Source of the DNA: Xanthomonas sp. 3793
GTDB lineage: Bacteria; Pseudomonadota; Gammaproteobacteria; Xanthomonadales; Xanthomonadaceae
DNA length: 64,000 nucleotides
Direction of reading: 5' to 3'
NCBI RefSeq assembly: GCF_024806835.1
Contig: NZ_JANTYU010000003.1
Location: forward strand, 310,001 to 374,000
In this document: piece after piece, positions 62,464 to 64,000 of the stretch
How the letters are laid out: the number at the start of each line of letters is the position of its first letter
Numbering within the stretch: the first letter of the stretch is position 1
Made by a program: the position numbers and the translations under genes
The notes under the pieces: generated by a model
Database searches by the model: none
Seen by the model: only the letters and a program-made list of their open reading frames with translations
What the model was told of the DNA's origin: nothing

Positions 62464-64000
62464 TCATAACGCCCAACGCAACCCGATCAGATACTGCCGC
62501 GGTACGCCCGGCGCGAGAAACCGCGCCGGGCCGGTTTCCACTGGTGCATCTTGCGGGCGCGCCAGTTCGCCATCGGGAAACACGTCTTCGGCCACAGCCG
62601 CATAGGTCGCGTAGCGGCGGTTGAAGACATTGTCGACGCGCGCAAACAGCGATAGTCGGTCACTGACTTGCCAACGCGCCTGCAGGTCGACCAGCGCATA
62701 GCCGGCGGTGCCGATGTCGATGCGCTCGGGTGCCGGCTCGCCGTCCTCGGGATTGTCGACCTGCCCATCCTCGTTGCCGCTGGCCACGCGTCCGGACACC
62801 GCACGCACGCCGGCGCCCAGGGTCAGCGCATCGCGCTGCCATTCCACGCCGAGCTTGAGGTTATGCCGGGGCAGCGCGGCGATCCGCAAGCCGGGCCGCA
62901 ACGTGATCACGCGTTCGCCGGACAGCAGTTCGCCGCTGCTGCGGTAGGTCGCGTCCAGATAGCTGTACCCGGCAGACCATTGCCAATCGCCGCTGCGCAG
63001 GTGCAGCGCAGCGTCCACGCCCTGATAGCGGGTGCGGCCGACGTTATCGAAATAGCCCAGCTGCGTATCCGGCGCACGCAAGAACAGGATGTCGTCGCGA
63101 TTGTCGGCGCGGTACACCGACACCGTCGCGTTGCTGTCGGCCCATGGCGACCAGCGCGCGCCCAGCTCGACGGTCCGCGAGACGATCTGCTCCAGGCGCG
63201 GGTCGGCCTGCAGGCCGGTCGGCAGCCGGCACGGCTGGGTGGGGTCGGCGCAACCCAGCTCGATGGCGGTCGGCGCGCGTGTGTTCTGCGCCACCGAGCC
63301 ATACACGGTGAGGCCGGACTCCAGCCGATGGGTGAGCCCCAGCGACGGGTTGGCCTTGGCATAGACGAAGCGCTCGCGTGGGCGGTCGCCGTCCTCGGCG
63401 GTGGACAGGATATTGTCCACCACCACCCGGTTCCAGCGCACCGCGGCGGTGAGGTGGGTGGCGGCGTCCAGTTCCCAGGTGTCTGCGACAAACGCACCCA
63501 GCGTCTTGGTGCTGCCGCGCACGCCAGAGAAGAACGCGCGCTCGGCGTCGGCGTCTGCCAGCACCGACCTGTCCGGCTGCACCCAGCCATCGCGGGCGAA
63601 TTGCCGGTAACGCACATGGCCGCGGTCGAAGGTGACGCCGGCACTGAGCGCATGCGCCGCCCATTGCTTGCTCAGGTTGATCGCAAGCCCCTGCGCTTGC
63701 TGACGCATCTGGGTGGTATTGAGGGCGCCGGTATGCAGCGCATCGGCATCGGCGCGCGTCACCTCGCAATCGGCGTCCAGCGCACTGCCGTCGGCGGCGT
63801 AGCCGGAGGCGCATTCTTCGACGAATTCTTCGTAGTCTTCGCCGATGTCGCCGTTGACGGTGTCGCGCCGGCCAGCCCGCGAGTACGCCAGCGCATGCAG
63901 CGCGGTGTCCGCATCGAACCGGTGGTCCAGCTGCGCCGTCAGCAGCGTATTGCGATTGCGGGTGAGATCGGGCGAGGTATACACCGCACGGCGGTCGGCA
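62464..64000 (-). CDS. TonB-dependent outer-membrane receptor, partial (N-terminus beyond right edge)
   Basis: About 510 C-terminal residues; the plug and signal peptide are outside the window. The barrel has alternating strands with family motifs such as GLTVYGSVAQNTRAPTAIEL, VELGARW, GVDAALHLRSGDWQWSAGYS and the C-terminal NVFNRRYATY, ending RQYLIGLRWAL. The final Leu-containing strand is acceptable for an outer-membrane barrel. A Cys pair in CASGYAADGSALDADC may form a loop disulfide. The ligand is unknown. Confidence 0.92.
   Translation of the reverse strand, partial: ADRRAVYTSPDLTRNRNTLLTAQLDHRFDADTALHALAYSRAGRRDTVNGDIGEDYEEFVEECASGYAADGSALDADCEVTRADADALHTGALNTTQMRQQAQGLAINLSKQWAAHALSAGVTFDRGHVRYRQFARDGWVQPDRSVLADADAERAFFSGVRGSTKTLGAFVADTWELDAATHLTAAVRWNRVVVDNILSTAEDGDRPRERFVYAKANPSLGLTHRLESGLTVYGSVAQNTRAPTAIELGCADPTQPCRLPTGLQADPRLEQIVSRTVELGARWSPWADSNATVSVYRADNRDDILFLRAPDTQLGYFDNVGRTRYQGVDAALHLRSGDWQWSAGYSYLDATYRSSGELLSGERVITLRPGLRIAALPRHNLKLGVEWQRDALTLGAGVRAVSGRVASGNEDGQVDNPEDGEPAPERIDIGTAGYALVDLQARWQVSDRLSLFARVDNVFNRRYATYAAVAEDVFPDGELARPQDAPVETGPARFLAPGVPRQYLIGLRWAL

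Overview
The window is GC-rich, densely coded proteobacterial DNA. It fits a plant-pathogenic Xanthomonas, probably of the citri/axonopodis/euvesicatoria group. The main reasons are a type II secretion cluster in the order C-D-E-F-G-H-I-J-K (the Xcs arrangement; Xps lacks C at the front), many TonB-dependent receptors, a GH28 polygalacturonase behind a perfect plant-inducible promoter (PIP) box, and xanthomonad-style intergenic hairpin and heptamer repeats. I saw no rRNA, tRNA, CRISPR array, transposase or prophage.

Layout. 1-8008 (minus): Xcs type II secretion operon, cut inside gspK at the left edge, with most genes overlapping. 8169-12386 (minus): a TonB-dependent receptor and a large secreted lipoprotein lying directly upstream of xcs. 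12574-15658 (plus): a prolyl-4-hydroxylase-like dioxygenase and a second TonB receptor behind a Zur-box-like dyad. 15884-19037: VanZ-like protein, MidA-type methyltransferase, pteridine reductase and FolK. 19128-22882 (minus): three-gene phosphorelay (membrane kinase, single receiver, hybrid kinase). 23620-29261: BON protein, Gfo/Idh oxidoreductase, 6-phosphogluconate dehydrogenase, an unrecognised exported protein, a glycine-zipper protein and a DUF2242-type lipoprotein. 29335-34099 (minus): NAD salvage pair (NadM-Nudix, NadV) followed by a radical SAM protein and a methyltransferase-nucleotidyltransferase fusion; this is the most unusual set in the window. 34264-36985: secreted EEP-family phosphatase, LysR regulator and TauE/SafE transporter.

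37164-57016 is largely an envelope and cell-shape region on the minus strand: prc, lipA, lipB, ybeD, a CsgG-like protein, dacC, rlpA, mltB, rodA, mrdA, mreD, mreC and mreB. An LpxR-like gene (plus) and the HrpX-type polygalacturonase (minus) are inserted in it. MreB/C/D, RodA and PBP2 make the elongation machinery, while MltB, RlpA and DacC trim peptidoglycan. 57292-61603 (plus): PfkB-family kinase, a lipoprotein and an AcoR-like sigma-54 activator. 61604-62463: an intergenic region with a 292-bp tandem duplication of long hairpins. 62464-64000 (minus): a third TonB receptor cut by the right edge.

All functional calls come from reading motifs and gene order; no searches were run.
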